Below, piece after piece: positions 13,211-20,436 of a stretch of 27,079 bases of DNA. Made by a program: the position numbers and the translations under genes. This DNA comes from Thermohalobaculum sp050330995 (lineage in GTDB: Bacteria > Pseudomonadota > Alphaproteobacteria > Rhodobacterales > Rhodobacteraceae). The number at the start of each line of letters is the position of its first letter. The stretch's first letter is position 1. Where the stretch lies: positions 1 through 27,079 of the forward strand of contig JBHJHI010000062.1 in assembly GCA_050330995.1 (NCBI GenBank), written 5' to 3'. The notes below the pieces were generated by a model that did not search any database, had not been told where the DNA came from, and worked only from the letters and a program-made list of their open reading frames with translations.

Positions 13211-14233
13211 TCAGGCCGCGGCGTTCTCCGCCTCGGCGCTGTCGGTGGGGTAGGTCGGGTAGAGACCCTGGCTCGCGCCGAGCTGCTGCACGAGGCCGAG
13301 CACCACGTCGATCGTCGGCGTCGGGTGGCCGGTGATCCGCCCCATCTCCTGCACCGCCGTCACGAGCGCGTCGATCTCCATCGCCTTGCCGGCTTCCAGG
13401 TCCTGGAGCATCGAGGTGCGGTGCGCGCCCACCTTGGCCGCGCCGTCGATGCGCCGCTCGACGTCGACGCGGAACGACGCCCCGAGGCTCTCGGCGATCG
13501 CCTGCGCCTCCAGCATCATCGCCTTGGCGGTGCCGCGCGTGGTCGGGTGGCTGGCCACGACGTCGAGCGTCGCGCGCGTCAGCGCCGAGATCGGGTTGAA
13601 GCAGAGGTTGCCCCAGAGCTTCAGCCACAGCTCCGAGCGGATGTCGTCGAGCACCGGCGCGCGAAAGCCGCCGGCGGTCAGCAGCGCGGCGATGCGCTCG
13701 ATCCGCTCGGAGGACGACCCGTCCGGCTCGCCGAGCGCGAACTTGTCGCCGTAGACGTGCTTGATCCGCCCCGGCGCGGCGATCTCGGCGGCGGGGTAGA
13801 CCGAGCAGCCGATCACCCGCCCGGGGCCGACGATCTCCCACTGGCGGTTGCCGCGGTCGACGCTGTCGAGGCGCTTGCCCTCGTGCTCGCCGCCGATCCC
13901 GTGGAAGTACCACCACGGCACGCCGTTCTGGCAGGTCACCACCACCGTCTCGGGGCCGAGCAGCGGGCGCAGGTATTCGGCCGACTCCCAGGACTGGTGC
14001 GCCTTCAGCGCGTTGAACACCACGTCGACCGGGCCGATCTCGCCGGGGTCGAGCGCGGCGCGGATCTCGACCGTGCTCTCCTCGCCGTCCTTGTCGAGCG
14101 TGAGCCCGCCCGATTTGATCGCGTCGAGGTGCTTGCCGCGGGCAATCACGGCCACGTCCGCGCCCCCGGACTTCGCGAGCCCCGCCGCGAGATAGCCCCC
14201 GATCGCTCCGGCGCCGAACACGCAGACTTTCAT
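13211..14233 (-). CDS. 2-Dehydropantoate 2-reductase-like (PanE/ApbA) oxidoreductase
   Basis: This 340-residue NAD(P)H-dependent reductase has an N-terminal Rossmann fold, GAGAIGGYLA at residues 7-16, then FNALKAHQ (Lys77) and CQNGVPWWYFHG (Asn103). The helical C-terminal domain carries catalytic Lys205 and Asn209 in LWLKLWGNLCFNP, and HRTSMLQDLEAGKAMEID (Ser274, Asp278, Glu286). Housekeeping ketopantoate reductase is usually about 300 residues; this longer NGVPWWYF subgroup is often a paralog. In Methylobacterium a PanE homolog (PanE2) reduces oxalyl-CoA to glyoxylate, and this gene lies near frc, so the same role is possible. A good GGGGAGA site precedes 14233. It is downstream of the quinone oxidoreductase gene on the same strand and convergent with the transporter operon, 11 bases from it. 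Confidence 0.87.
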   Translation of the reverse strand: MKVCVFGAGAIGGYLAAGLAKSGGADVAVIARGKHLDAIKSGGLTLDKDGEESTVEIRAALDPGEIGPVDVVFNALKAHQSWESAEYLRPLLGPETVVVTCQNGVPWWYFHGIGGEHEGKRLDSVDRGNRQWEIVGPGRVIGCSVYPAAEIAAPGRIKHVYGDKFALGEPDGSSSERIERIAALLTAGGFRAPVLDDIRSELWLKLWGNLCFNPISALTRATLDVVASHPTTRGTAKAMMLEAQAIAESLGASFRVDVERRIDGAAKVGAHRTSMLQDLEAGKAMEIDALVTAVQEMGRITGHPTPTIDVVLGLVQQLGASQGLYPTYPTDSAEAENAAA

Positions 14234-14275
14234 GCCGTCGTCTCCCCTGGTCGCGAATGTCGCAGGCGCACCCTG

Positions 14276-14337
14276 CTGAGGGCGGGTCGCGCGTGCAAGG
14301 CGTGGGACACCACGGAACGAAAAATTCGCGCCCTCAG
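14276..14337 (-). repeat. Structured gap between quinone oxidoreductase and PanE-like genes
   Basis: CTGAGGGCG (14276-14284) and CGCCCTCAG (14329-14337) are perfect 9-base complements. They enclose two small hairpins: CGTGG/CCACG near 14302-14314, and a stem of CGAA and TTCG around AAA near 14318-14328. The right arm overlaps the stop codon of the quinone oxidoreductase gene. It could be a stabilising 3' structure or an attenuator between the two minus-strand genes. Confidence 0.4.
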
Positions 14338-15311
14338 GCGAAGGAGAGAAGGATCTTGCCGAGGTGTCCGCCCTCCTCCAGCGCGGCGTGCGCCTCGGCC
14401 GCCCGCTCCATCGGGTAGACCGAGTGGGTCACCGTCCTGAGCGTGCCGCGCGCGAACAGCGGCCAGGCCTCGGCCTCCAGTTCGCGCGCCATCGCCGCCT
14501 TGAACTCGGGCGAGCGCGGGCGCAGCGTCGAGCCGGTGAAGACGAGGCGCTTCATCAGCACGGGGCCGAGGTTCACCTCGACCCTGGCGCCGTCGTCGAA
14601 GGCGAGCTGGACGATGCGGCAGTCCATCCGCGCGGCCTTGAAGTTCCTCTCGACGTTGGCGCCGCCGCGAAAGTCGAGGATCAGATCGGCGCCGCCGGCC
14701 TCCTTGAGGATGCCGACGAAGTCCTCGGAGCGGTAGTCGATCGCGCGCCCGGCGCCGAGGGAGGTCACGAACCCGGCCGAGGCGGCCGAGCAGGTGGCGA
14801 ACACCGAGGCGTCGCGCGCGGCGGCGAGCTGGACCGCCGTGGAGCCGATGCCGCCCGAGCCGCCGTGGATCAGCACGTTGGCGCCCGCCGGCACGTCGTG
14901 ACCGTGGAACAGGTTCGACCAGACGGTGAAGTAGGTCTCGCAGAGACCGCCCGCGTCGACCGGGTCGACGCCCTCGGGCACCGGCAGGCAGTGGCGCGCG
15001 TCGACCGCGACGTAGTCGGCGTAGGCGCCGCCGTTGGTGAGCGCCACGACCCGGTCGCCCTCGCGCCAGCGCTCGACGCCCGCGCCCACGGCGGCGATCT
15101 CGCCCGAGACCTCGAGGCCCATGAGGTCCGAGGCCCCCGGCGGCGGCGGGTAGTCGCCGCGGCGCTGCTTCAGGTCGGGGCCGTTGACGCCCGCGGAGAC
15201 GGCGCGGATCAGCACCTGGCCCTCGCCGGGCTCGGGCACCGGGCGTTCGGCCACGCGCAGTACCTCCGGCCCGCCGGGCTCGGCCGCCTCGATCACGCGC
15301 ATCCCTGCCAT
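14334..15311 (-). CDS. NAD(P)H:quinone oxidoreductase, zinc-free MDR family (PIG3/QOR-like)
   Basis: This 325-residue medium-chain reductase has the GroES-like N-terminus (VNGPDLKQRRGDYPPPPGAS, GLEVSGEIAAVG), the nucleotide-binding loop IHGGSGGIGSTAVQLA at about 148-163 and the NPxxx-free C-terminus ending HLGKILLSF. Zinc-binding cysteines are absent, so it belongs with PIG3 (TP53I3) type quinone reductases rather than alcohol dehydrogenases. The start at 15311 has GGAGG five bases upstream; an internal ATG at 15302 (MRVIEAA) is the alternative. It is divergent from carbonic anhydrase and 100 bases upstream of the PanE-like gene. Likely role is NADPH-dependent reduction of quinones or enones in the cytosol. 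A specific link to the C1 cluster is not evident. Confidence 0.9.
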   Translation of the reverse strand: MAGMRVIEAAEPGGPEVLRVAERPVPEPGEGQVLIRAVSAGVNGPDLKQRRGDYPPPPGASDLMGLEVSGEIAAVGAGVERWREGDRVVALTNGGAYADYVAVDARHCLPVPEGVDPVDAGGLCETYFTVWSNLFHGHDVPAGANVLIHGGSGGIGSTAVQLAAARDASVFATCSAASAGFVTSLGAGRAIDYRSEDFVGILKEAGGADLILDFRGGANVERNFKAARMDCRIVQLAFDDGARVEVNLGPVLMKRLVFTGSTLRPRSPEFKAAMARELEAEAWPLFARGTLRTVTHSVYPMERAAEAHAALEEGGHLGKILLSFA

Positions 15312-15417
15312 CTCGCCCTCCGCTCGGTTCCCGCCCCGATCTAGCGCGGCCGCGGCGGCTGCGGCAATCCGCCCGCACGCGGCCCCCCTCGCTCTGGCGC
15401 CGGGGGCGGTGGCGGGC

Positions 15418-15423
15418 TATAGC
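15418..15423 (+). promoter_or_regulatory. Possible -10 element close to the carbonic anhydrase start
   Basis: TATAGC lies only eight bases ahead of ATG 15432. If used as a -10 hexamer, transcription would begin almost at the start codon, giving a leaderless or near-leaderless message. No clear -35 element is visible. Confidence 0.25.
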
Positions 15424-15431
15424 GCGGGGCG

Positions 15432-16139
15432 ATGAGCGAGACCCCGACCGACGCCGGCCCGTCGACGTCCCCGTCAGAGCCCCCGCGCGAGCGCGTCTCC
15501 GTGCCGGCGCGGGCGCTGCCGGGCTACCTCCAGCGCCGCTACGCCGCCTGGCGCGACGGCCCCTTCGTCGAGAGCGAGAGCTGGTATCGACGCCTCGCCG
15601 AGGTCGGCCAGCGCCCGCGCGCGATGCTGGTGAGCTGCTGCGACAGCCGGGTGAACGCCGAGCAGCTGTTCGGCGCCGAGCCAGGCGAGCTGTTCGTGGT
15701 GCGCAACGTCGCCGCGCTGGTGCCCCCGCACGAGCCGGACCAGCGCCACCACGGCACCTCGGCCGCGGTCGAATACGCGGTCATGGGGCTCGGGGTCGCC
15801 CACATCGTGGTGGTCGGCCATTCCTCCTGCGGCGGCGTCGCGGCCTGCCACGCCATGTGCGCGGGCGAGGCGCCGGAGCTGGACGCGCCCGGCAGCTACA
15901 TCGGGCGCTGGACCGATCTGCTGCGCCCCGGCTGGGAGCGGGTGCGCGCCGAGGGGCGCTCGGGCGATCCCCGCGCGCTGGAGCAGGAGGCGGTGATCAC
16001 GAGCCTCGCCAACCTGATGAGCTTCCCCTTCGTCGCCGAGGCGGTCGAGCGCGAGGCGCTGACGCTGCACGGCGCCTGGATCGACATCGCCTCGGGCAGG
16101 CTCGAGGTGCTCGACGGCCGGCGCGGCGTCTTCGCCTGA
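15432..16139 (+). CDS. Beta-class carbonic anhydrase
   Basis: This 235-residue enzyme interconverts CO2 and bicarbonate in the cytosol. The zinc ligands Cys70 (with the Asp71/Arg73 dyad in SCCDSRV), His130 and Cys133 (GHSSCGG) are all present, as are VVRNVAAL and the SAAVEYAVMGL helix. Length is typical. The first ~28 residues are Pro/Ser rich and probably disordered. The gene is divergent from the quinone oxidoreductase gene (120 bases) and 154 bases upstream of the bd oxidase genes on the same strand. CO2 release by oxalyl-CoA decarboxylation elsewhere in the cluster would make such an enzyme useful, but the gene order gives no direct proof of a link. Confidence 0.95.
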   Translation: MSETPTDAGPSTSPSEPPRERVSVPARALPGYLQRRYAAWRDGPFVESESWYRRLAEVGQRPRAMLVSCCDSRVNAEQLFGAEPGELFVVRNVAALVPPHEPDQRHHGTSAAVEYAVMGLGVAHIVVVGHSSCGGVAACHAMCAGEAPELDAPGSYIGRWTDLLRPGWERVRAEGRSGDPRALEQEAVITSLANLMSFPFVAEAVEREALTLHGAWIDIASGRLEVLDGRRGVFA

Positions 16140-16293
16140 AGACCGCCCGCCCCGTTCCGTCACGCGGGGTCGTTGCCGACGGTCGAAACGATAGCGTCTG
16201 AAAGGTCCGAAACGGGCGTTCTGCGGCAAGCCGTCTCTGCCCGAAGTCTCCGCACCCTCCACATGACGCCCAGAGGCAACGGAGGAGTGTGTC

Positions 16294-17703
16294 ATGGACG
16301 CTCTCGATCTCGCCCGTATCCAGTTCGCGGCGAACATCTCGTTTCACATCCTGTTCCCGACGATCACGATCGCGCTCGGCTGGCTGCTCTTGTTCTTCAA
16401 GCTGCGCTACAACGCGACCGGCGATCAGCGTTGGATGGACAACTACTTCTTCTGGGTGAAGGTGTTCGCGCTGACCTTCGCGATGGGCGTGGTCTCCGGC
16501 ATCACCATGAGCTTCCAGTTCGGCACCAACTGGCCCGGCTTCATGGAGAAGGTCGGCAACATCGCCGGGCCCTTGCTCGCCTACGAGGTGATGACCGCGT
16601 TCTTCCTCGAAGCCGTGTTCCTCGGCATCATGCTGTTCGGCTTCCGCAAGGTCTCGAACCGGGTGCACACGCTGGCGACGTTCCTGGTCGCCTTCGGCAC
16701 CACGATGTCGGCCTTCTGGATCATCGTGCTGAACTCGTGGATGCACACGCCCGCGGGCTTCGAGATGCGCGACGGCGTGGCCTTTGCTACCGACTGGTGG
16801 GCGATCGTCTTCAACCCGTCGATGCCCTACCGCCTGACGCACATGCTGCTCGCCTCGGTGCTGACCTGCGCCTTCCTGGTCGCGGGCGTCTCGGCGCTGC
16901 GGCTGCTCTGGAGCCGGGTGCAGCAGGATTGGAGCGCGAGCTACAAGGGCGCCAAGCTCGGGCTGAAGACCGGCGTCTGGCTCGCGGCCGTCGCGATCCC
17001 GATGCAGATCCTCGCCGGCGACCTGCACGGGCTCAACACCCTCGAACACCAGCCGCAGAAGGTCGCGGCGATGGAGGGCAACTTCGAGACCCAGGCGAAC
17101 GTGCCGCTGATCCTGTTCGGCCTGCCGAACGAGGAGGAGAGCCGGGTCGACTACGCGATCCAGATCCCCTCGATGGCCTCGATCATCCTGAAGAAGTCGG
17201 CCGACGGCGTGGTGCCGGGGCTGAACGACTTCCCCGGCGAGACGCCGCCGGTGCTGCCGGTGTTCTGGTCGTTCCGGGTGATGGTCGGCACCGGCGTCGC
17301 GATGCTGGCGCTCTCGTGGTGGGCGGCCTACCGGCTCTGGCGCACCCGCGAGAGCGGCGGGCGGCTCGACAAGTGGACGCTGCGCGCGCTGGTGCTGATG
17401 ACGCCGGCGGGCTGGGTCGCCACGCTCGCGGGCTGGTACGTGACCGAGGTCGGCCGGCAGCCCTGGCTGGTGAGCGGCGTGCTCTCGACGGCCGATGCCG
17501 CAGGCCCCGTGGGCTCGCTGGCCATCGCCGGCTCGCTGACGGCATACCTCCTGGTCTACGCGGGGCTTCTGGCGGCCTACGTCGGCGCGCTCGGCTACAT
17601 GGCGCGCAAGGCCTCGGGGCGCGACGGCACCGGCATGCGCCACGGGGAGCGGGGCGAGGGCCGTCCGGCCACGGCCCTCGCGCCGGGTGGCGCGACCGCC
17701 TGA
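16294..17703 (+). CDS. cydA: Cytochrome bd-type quinol oxidase subunit I (CioA-like)
   Basis: This 469-residue inner-membrane subunit oxidises ubiquinol and carries the hemes. His18 (FHILFP, heme ligand), Glu98 and Glu106 (YEVMTAFFLEAVFLG), His183 (RLTHML) and the GWYVTEVGRQPW signature are all visible, with about nine membrane segments. The length below ~500 and the short Q-loop indicate the short-loop or cyanide-insensitive (Cio) subgroup rather than the long-Q-loop E. coli form. Start: GGAGGAG about 8 bases ahead of 16294. The protein ends in a ~30-residue Gly/Arg-rich tail. It is followed after 165 bases by subunit II. The pair gives a high-affinity or inhibitor-resistant oxygen sink. Confidence 0.95.
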   Translation: MDALDLARIQFAANISFHILFPTITIALGWLLLFFKLRYNATGDQRWMDNYFFWVKVFALTFAMGVVSGITMSFQFGTNWPGFMEKVGNIAGPLLAYEVMTAFFLEAVFLGIMLFGFRKVSNRVHTLATFLVAFGTTMSAFWIIVLNSWMHTPAGFEMRDGVAFATDWWAIVFNPSMPYRLTHMLLASVLTCAFLVAGVSALRLLWSRVQQDWSASYKGAKLGLKTGVWLAAVAIPMQILAGDLHGLNTLEHQPQKVAAMEGNFETQANVPLILFGLPNEEESRVDYAIQIPSMASIILKKSADGVVPGLNDFPGETPPVLPVFWSFRVMVGTGVAMLALSWWAAYRLWRTRESGGRLDKWTLRALVLMTPAGWVATLAGWYVTEVGRQPWLVSGVLSTADAAGPVGSLAIAGSLTAYLLVYAGLLAAYVGALGYMARKASGRDGTGMRHGERGEGRPATALAPGGATA

Positions 17704-17723
17704 GCGCTTCCTCCCCGGCGTCC

Positions 17724-17744
17724 GGGCCGCGAGCGTCGCGGCCC
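17724..17744 (+). repeat. Hairpin 1 in the cydA/cydB gap
   Basis: GGGCCGCGA (17724-17732) and TCGCGGCCC (17736-17744) form a perfect 9-bp stem with a three-base loop, 20 bases after the cydA stop. Confidence 0.55.
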
Positions 17745-17765
17745 CGGCGCCCCCTTCCACCGGCG

Positions 17766-17791
17766 CGTCCTCCCGGTCCTCCGGGGGGACG
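17766..17791 (+). repeat. Hairpin 2 in the cydA/cydB gap
   Basis: CGTCCTCCC (17766-17774) pairs with GGGGGGACG (17783-17791) with one G-U pair at RNA level and an 8-base loop. Confidence 0.4.
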
Positions 17792-17819
17792 CCCCCATCG
17801 CCAAGGCCACGACACCGAG

Positions 17820-17852
17820 CGCGCCTCCCGCTCCCCAACGGGAGGGGGCGCG
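17820..17852 (+). repeat. Hairpin 3 before the cydB ribosome binding site
   Basis: CGCGCCTCCCG (17820-17830) pairs with the arm 17839-17852, which carries a three-G bulge. The loop is 8 bases. It ends nine bases ahead of the AAGGAG site of cydB (17861-17866), close enough to affect ribosome access. Confidence 0.5.
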
Positions 17853-17874
17853 CGCCTTCGAAGGAGCGATGCCG

Positions 17875-18888
17875 ATGCTCGACTGGATCCCGAACCCCGA
17901 CGAGACGCTGCCGATGATCTTCGCGGGGCTGATGGGCCTCTCGATCCTGATCTACGTGATCCTCGACGGCTACGACCTCGGCGTCGGCGTGCTGTTCTCG
18001 CTCGCGCCCGAGCGCGATTACGACCGGATGGTCGGCTCGATCGGGCCGTTCTGGGACGCCAACGAGACCTGGCTGGTGCTCGCCATCGGCATCCTGCTCG
18101 TCGCCTTCCCGACCGCGCACGGCATGATCCTGACCGCGCTCTACGTGCCGGTGGCGGTGATGCTGATCGGGCTGATCCTGCGCGGCGTGTCGTTCGAGTT
18201 CCGCGCCAAGGCGCCGGAGGCCTCGCGCAAGTGGTGGAACCGCGCCTTCTTCGGCGGCTCGCTCGCGACCGGCCTCGCGCAGGGCTACATGCTCGGCGCC
18301 TATATCTGCGGTCTGGAGCAGGGGCCGGCGCAGATCGCCTTCAGCCTGCTGACGGCCGTGTGTCTGGTCGCGGCCTACGTCTTCATCGGCGCGGCCTGGC
18401 TGATCTACAAGACCGAGGGCGATCTCCAGCGCCGGGCGATCGGCTGGGCCAAGGGCGGGCTGATGCTCGGCGGCGTCGGCATGGTGGCGGTCTCGCTCGC
18501 GACGCCGCTGGCGTCGGGGCGGATCTTCGACAAGTGGTTCGCCTTCCCCGAGATCGTGCTGCTAGCGCCCCTGCCGCTGATGACCGCCGCCGCCTTCCTC
18601 GCGGTCTGGCGGCTGCTCCGCGAGCTGCCGCTGCCGCGGGACCGCTGGTGCTGGGCGCCGTTCGTCGGGGGCTGCCTGATCTTCCTGCTCGGTTTCCTCG
18701 GCCTCGCCTACTCGTTCTACCCCTACGTCGTGCCCGACCGGCTCACCGTCACTGAAGCCGCTGCCGCGCCCGAGAGCCTGATCATCATACTCGGCGGCAC
18801 GCTGTTCGTGCTGCCCACGATCATCGGCTACTCGATCTTCGCCTACCGGGTGTTCGGCGGCAAGGCGACGGACCTGAGCTACGACTGA
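17875..18888 (+). CDS. cydB: Cytochrome bd-type quinol oxidase subunit II (CioB-like)
   Basis: This 337-residue inner-membrane subunit has about eight to nine membrane segments and stabilises the heme-bearing subunit I. YVILDGYDLGVGVLF and SIGPFWDANETWLV are the family signatures. I prefer ATG 17875 because AAGGAG (17861-17866) is eight bases from it, but only two bases from the earlier in-frame ATG at 17869, which would add two residues. It lies downstream of cydA in the same operon, after three GC-rich hairpins. No cydX or cydDC genes follow here; the next gene is convergent. Confidence 0.95.
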   Translation: MLDWIPNPDETLPMIFAGLMGLSILIYVILDGYDLGVGVLFSLAPERDYDRMVGSIGPFWDANETWLVLAIGILLVAFPTAHGMILTALYVPVAVMLIGLILRGVSFEFRAKAPEASRKWWNRAFFGGSLATGLAQGYMLGAYICGLEQGPAQIAFSLLTAVCLVAAYVFIGAAWLIYKTEGDLQRRAIGWAKGGLMLGGVGMVAVSLATPLASGRIFDKWFAFPEIVLLAPLPLMTAAAFLAVWRLLRELPLPRDRWCWAPFVGGCLIFLLGFLGLAYSFYPYVVPDRLTVTEAAAAPESLIIILGGTLFVLPTIIGYSIFAYRVFGGKATDLSYD

Positions 18889-18896
18889 GCCGCCGG

Positions 18897-18958
18897 CGCG
18901 CCCGCGCTCGGCCCGGAGCGCTGTCGGACCCGACGGGGCCGGGTCGCGCGCGGGCGCG
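18897..18958. terminator. Nested palindromes between convergent cydB and SDR genes
   Basis: CGCGCCCGCG (18897-18906) with CGCGGGCGCG (18949-18958), and CGGCCC (18909-18914) with GGGCCG (18936-18941), form nested stems. A GTCG/CGAC stem is in the centre. The structure fills the 82-base gap between two genes that end toward each other, so it probably serves as a two-way stop or 3'-end protector. No T-run is present. Confidence 0.5.
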
Positions 18959-18970
18959 GAACGGCGCGGC

Positions 18971-19663
18971 TCAGAACGCCATGGCCTGGCCGCGGTAGTC
19001 CTCGCACGCCCCCGTGGTCGCGAGGGTGAGCCGCTCGAAGCGCGCGAGCAGCCCCGCGGCCGAGCCGCGCGCGTCCACCGGCGCGCCCGAGCCGCCCATG
19101 TCGGTCGAGACCCAGCCCGGATGGTAGGCCCCGACCGCGATGGCCTCGCCCTTCAGATCGGCGGCGAGGTTCACCGCGAGGTTGGTCGCGCCCGCCTTCG
19201 AGGCGCGGTAGATGTAGGAGCCCCCCGGCGCCCGCGCCGAGATCCCCATCTGCGAGGAGACGACCGCGACGCGGGCGAGGCCGGCGGCCCGCGCGGCGCG
19301 GCGCAGGGGTCCGAGGAAGGCCTCCACCGTGAGGAACACCCCCGCGACGTTGGTCATCAGCACGGCCTGCCAGTCCTCGGCCGGGAAGGCGGCCTCGCCG
19401 ATGCGCCCGCGGCCGCGATACTGCCCGGCGTTGCAGACGAGGAGGTCGACCGGCGCCTCGACGGCGGCGGCGACGCGCGCGAGGGCGGCCGCGTCGGCGA
19501 CGTCCGCGCCGTGGACCGCGATCCCCCCGACGTCGTGCAGCCCGCTGGCGCTCCCGGGGTCGCGCACGATCGCGCTCACCCGTGCGCCGGCCGTGGCGGC
19601 CTGGCGCGCGATCTCGAAGCCGATGCCGCGGTTGGCGCCGGTGACGACGACGTGACCCTTCAT
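18971..19663 (-). CDS. Short-chain dehydrogenase/reductase
   Basis: This 230-residue NAD(P)-dependent oxidoreductase has the cofactor motif TGANRGIG (8-15), CNAG (77-80), active-site Asn105, Ser136/137, and Tyr152-x3-Lys156 in YRASK, then the PGWVSTDMGG segment. It resembles the small CsgA/carbonyl-reductase-like SDR group (about 230 residues). The start at 19663 is preceded by GGAGGAG. It is divergent from a second SDR gene with only 74 bases between, which share a palindromic promoter-like element. The substrate is unknown. Confidence 0.9.
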   Translation of the reverse strand: MKGHVVVTGANRGIGFEIARQAATAGARVSAIVRDPGSASGLHDVGGIAVHGADVADAAALARVAAAVEAPVDLLVCNAGQYRGRGRIGEAAFPAEDWQAVLMTNVAGVFLTVEAFLGPLRRAARAAGLARVAVVSSQMGISARAPGGSYIYRASKAGATNLAVNLAADLKGEAIAVGAYHPGWVSTDMGGSGAPVDARGSAAGLLARFERLTLATTGACEDYRGQAMAF

Positions 19664-19691
19664 CGAGGCTCCTCCGCTTGCCGGGACGGCC

Positions 19692-19705
19692 GGCTAGGAT
19701 AGCCT
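19692..19705. promoter_or_regulatory. Palindromic promoter-like element between divergent SDR genes
   Basis: GGCTA (19692-19696) and TAGCC (19700-19704) flank GGA. Read rightward it contains TAGGAT and read leftward TATCCT, both usable as -10 hexamers. The 11-base core TAGGATAGCCT recurs ahead of the amidase gene on the other strand (25466-25476) at almost the same distance from the start codon. Confidence 0.4.
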
Positions 19706-19737
19706 GCCGACCGACCACGGCCACGCGGAGAGCGACC

Positions 19738-20436
19738 ATGACGCCGATCCATCGCCATGCCCTGATCGTGGGCGCGGGGCAGGGGCTCTCGGCCGCGCTC
19801 GCGCGGCGCTTCGCGTCCGAGGGTCTCGCCGTCACGCTGGCCGCGCGCACGATCGACGACCTCGGCGATCTCGCCGCCGAGACCGGCGCGGGGGTCGAGA
19901 CCTGCGACGCGGCCGACCACGCCGCGGTCGCGGGCCTGTTCGCCCGGCTCGACGACGGGCCGCGCGGCGCGCCGGACGTGATGGTCTACAACGCCGGCGC
20001 GCGGGTGCGCGGCGCCGTCACCGACCTCGACCCGGAGGCGGTCGCGGCGGCGGTGCACGTCACCGGCACCGGCGGCTTCTTCTGCGCGCGCGAGGCGGCG
20101 CGGCGGATGGTCCCGCAGGGTCACGGCGCGCTGCTCTTCACCGGCGCCTCGGCGGGGGTGAAGGGCTTCGCGGGCTCGTCGTGCTTCGCGATGGGCAAGT
20201 TCGCGCTGCGCGGCCTCGCGCAGGCGCTCGCGCGCGAGCTGCAGCCGCAGGGCGTGCGCGTGGCGCATTTCGTGATCGACGGCGGTATCGCCAACGCGGC
20301 GCGCGGTATGACCGACGAGGCCGACGGCTTCCTCGACCCGGACGCGATCGCCGCGACCTACTGGCACTTCCTGAGCCAGGACCGCAGCGTCTGGCCCTGG
20401 GAGGTCGAGCTCAGGCCCTGGACGGAGCGCTTCTGA
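19738..20436 (+). CDS. Atypical SDR-family protein lacking the catalytic Tyr
   Basis: This 232-residue Rossmann-fold protein is SDR-like (VGAGQGLSAALARRF, YNAG, TGASAG), but the catalytic Tyr is replaced by Phe150 in CFAMGKFALRG, with Lys154 kept. The usual Asn near residue 107 is His. The ends (VAHFVIDGGIANA, WPWEVELRPWTERF) match a widespread proteobacterial subgroup with the same replacement, so this is a family trait and not a recent mutation. It may bind a nucleotide or substrate without normal redox chemistry, or use another acid. ATG 19738 is chosen from the spacing to the GGAGAG site and homology; the frame is open a little upstream. Its last 26 bases overlap the end of the MOSC gene on the other strand. 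Confidence 0.82.
   Translation: MTPIHRHALIVGAGQGLSAALARRFASEGLAVTLAARTIDDLGDLAAETGAGVETCDAADHAAVAGLFARLDDGPRGAPDVMVYNAGARVRGAVTDLDPEAVAAAVHVTGTGGFFCAREAARRMVPQGHGALLFTGASAGVKGFAGSSCFAMGKFALRGLAQALARELQPQGVRVAHFVIDGGIANAARGMTDEADGFLDPDAIAATYWHFLSQDRSVWPWEVELRPWTERF

Noticed and set aside
16140..16293. FNR/ANR box ahead of cydAB
   Set aside because: I looked for TTGAT-N4-ATCAA in the gap and found no acceptable match; oxygen control, if any, is not visible.
15997..18120. 707-residue open frame on the minus strand opposite cydA
   Set aside because: Antisense shadow of carbonic anhydrase and cydA; no recognisable domains.
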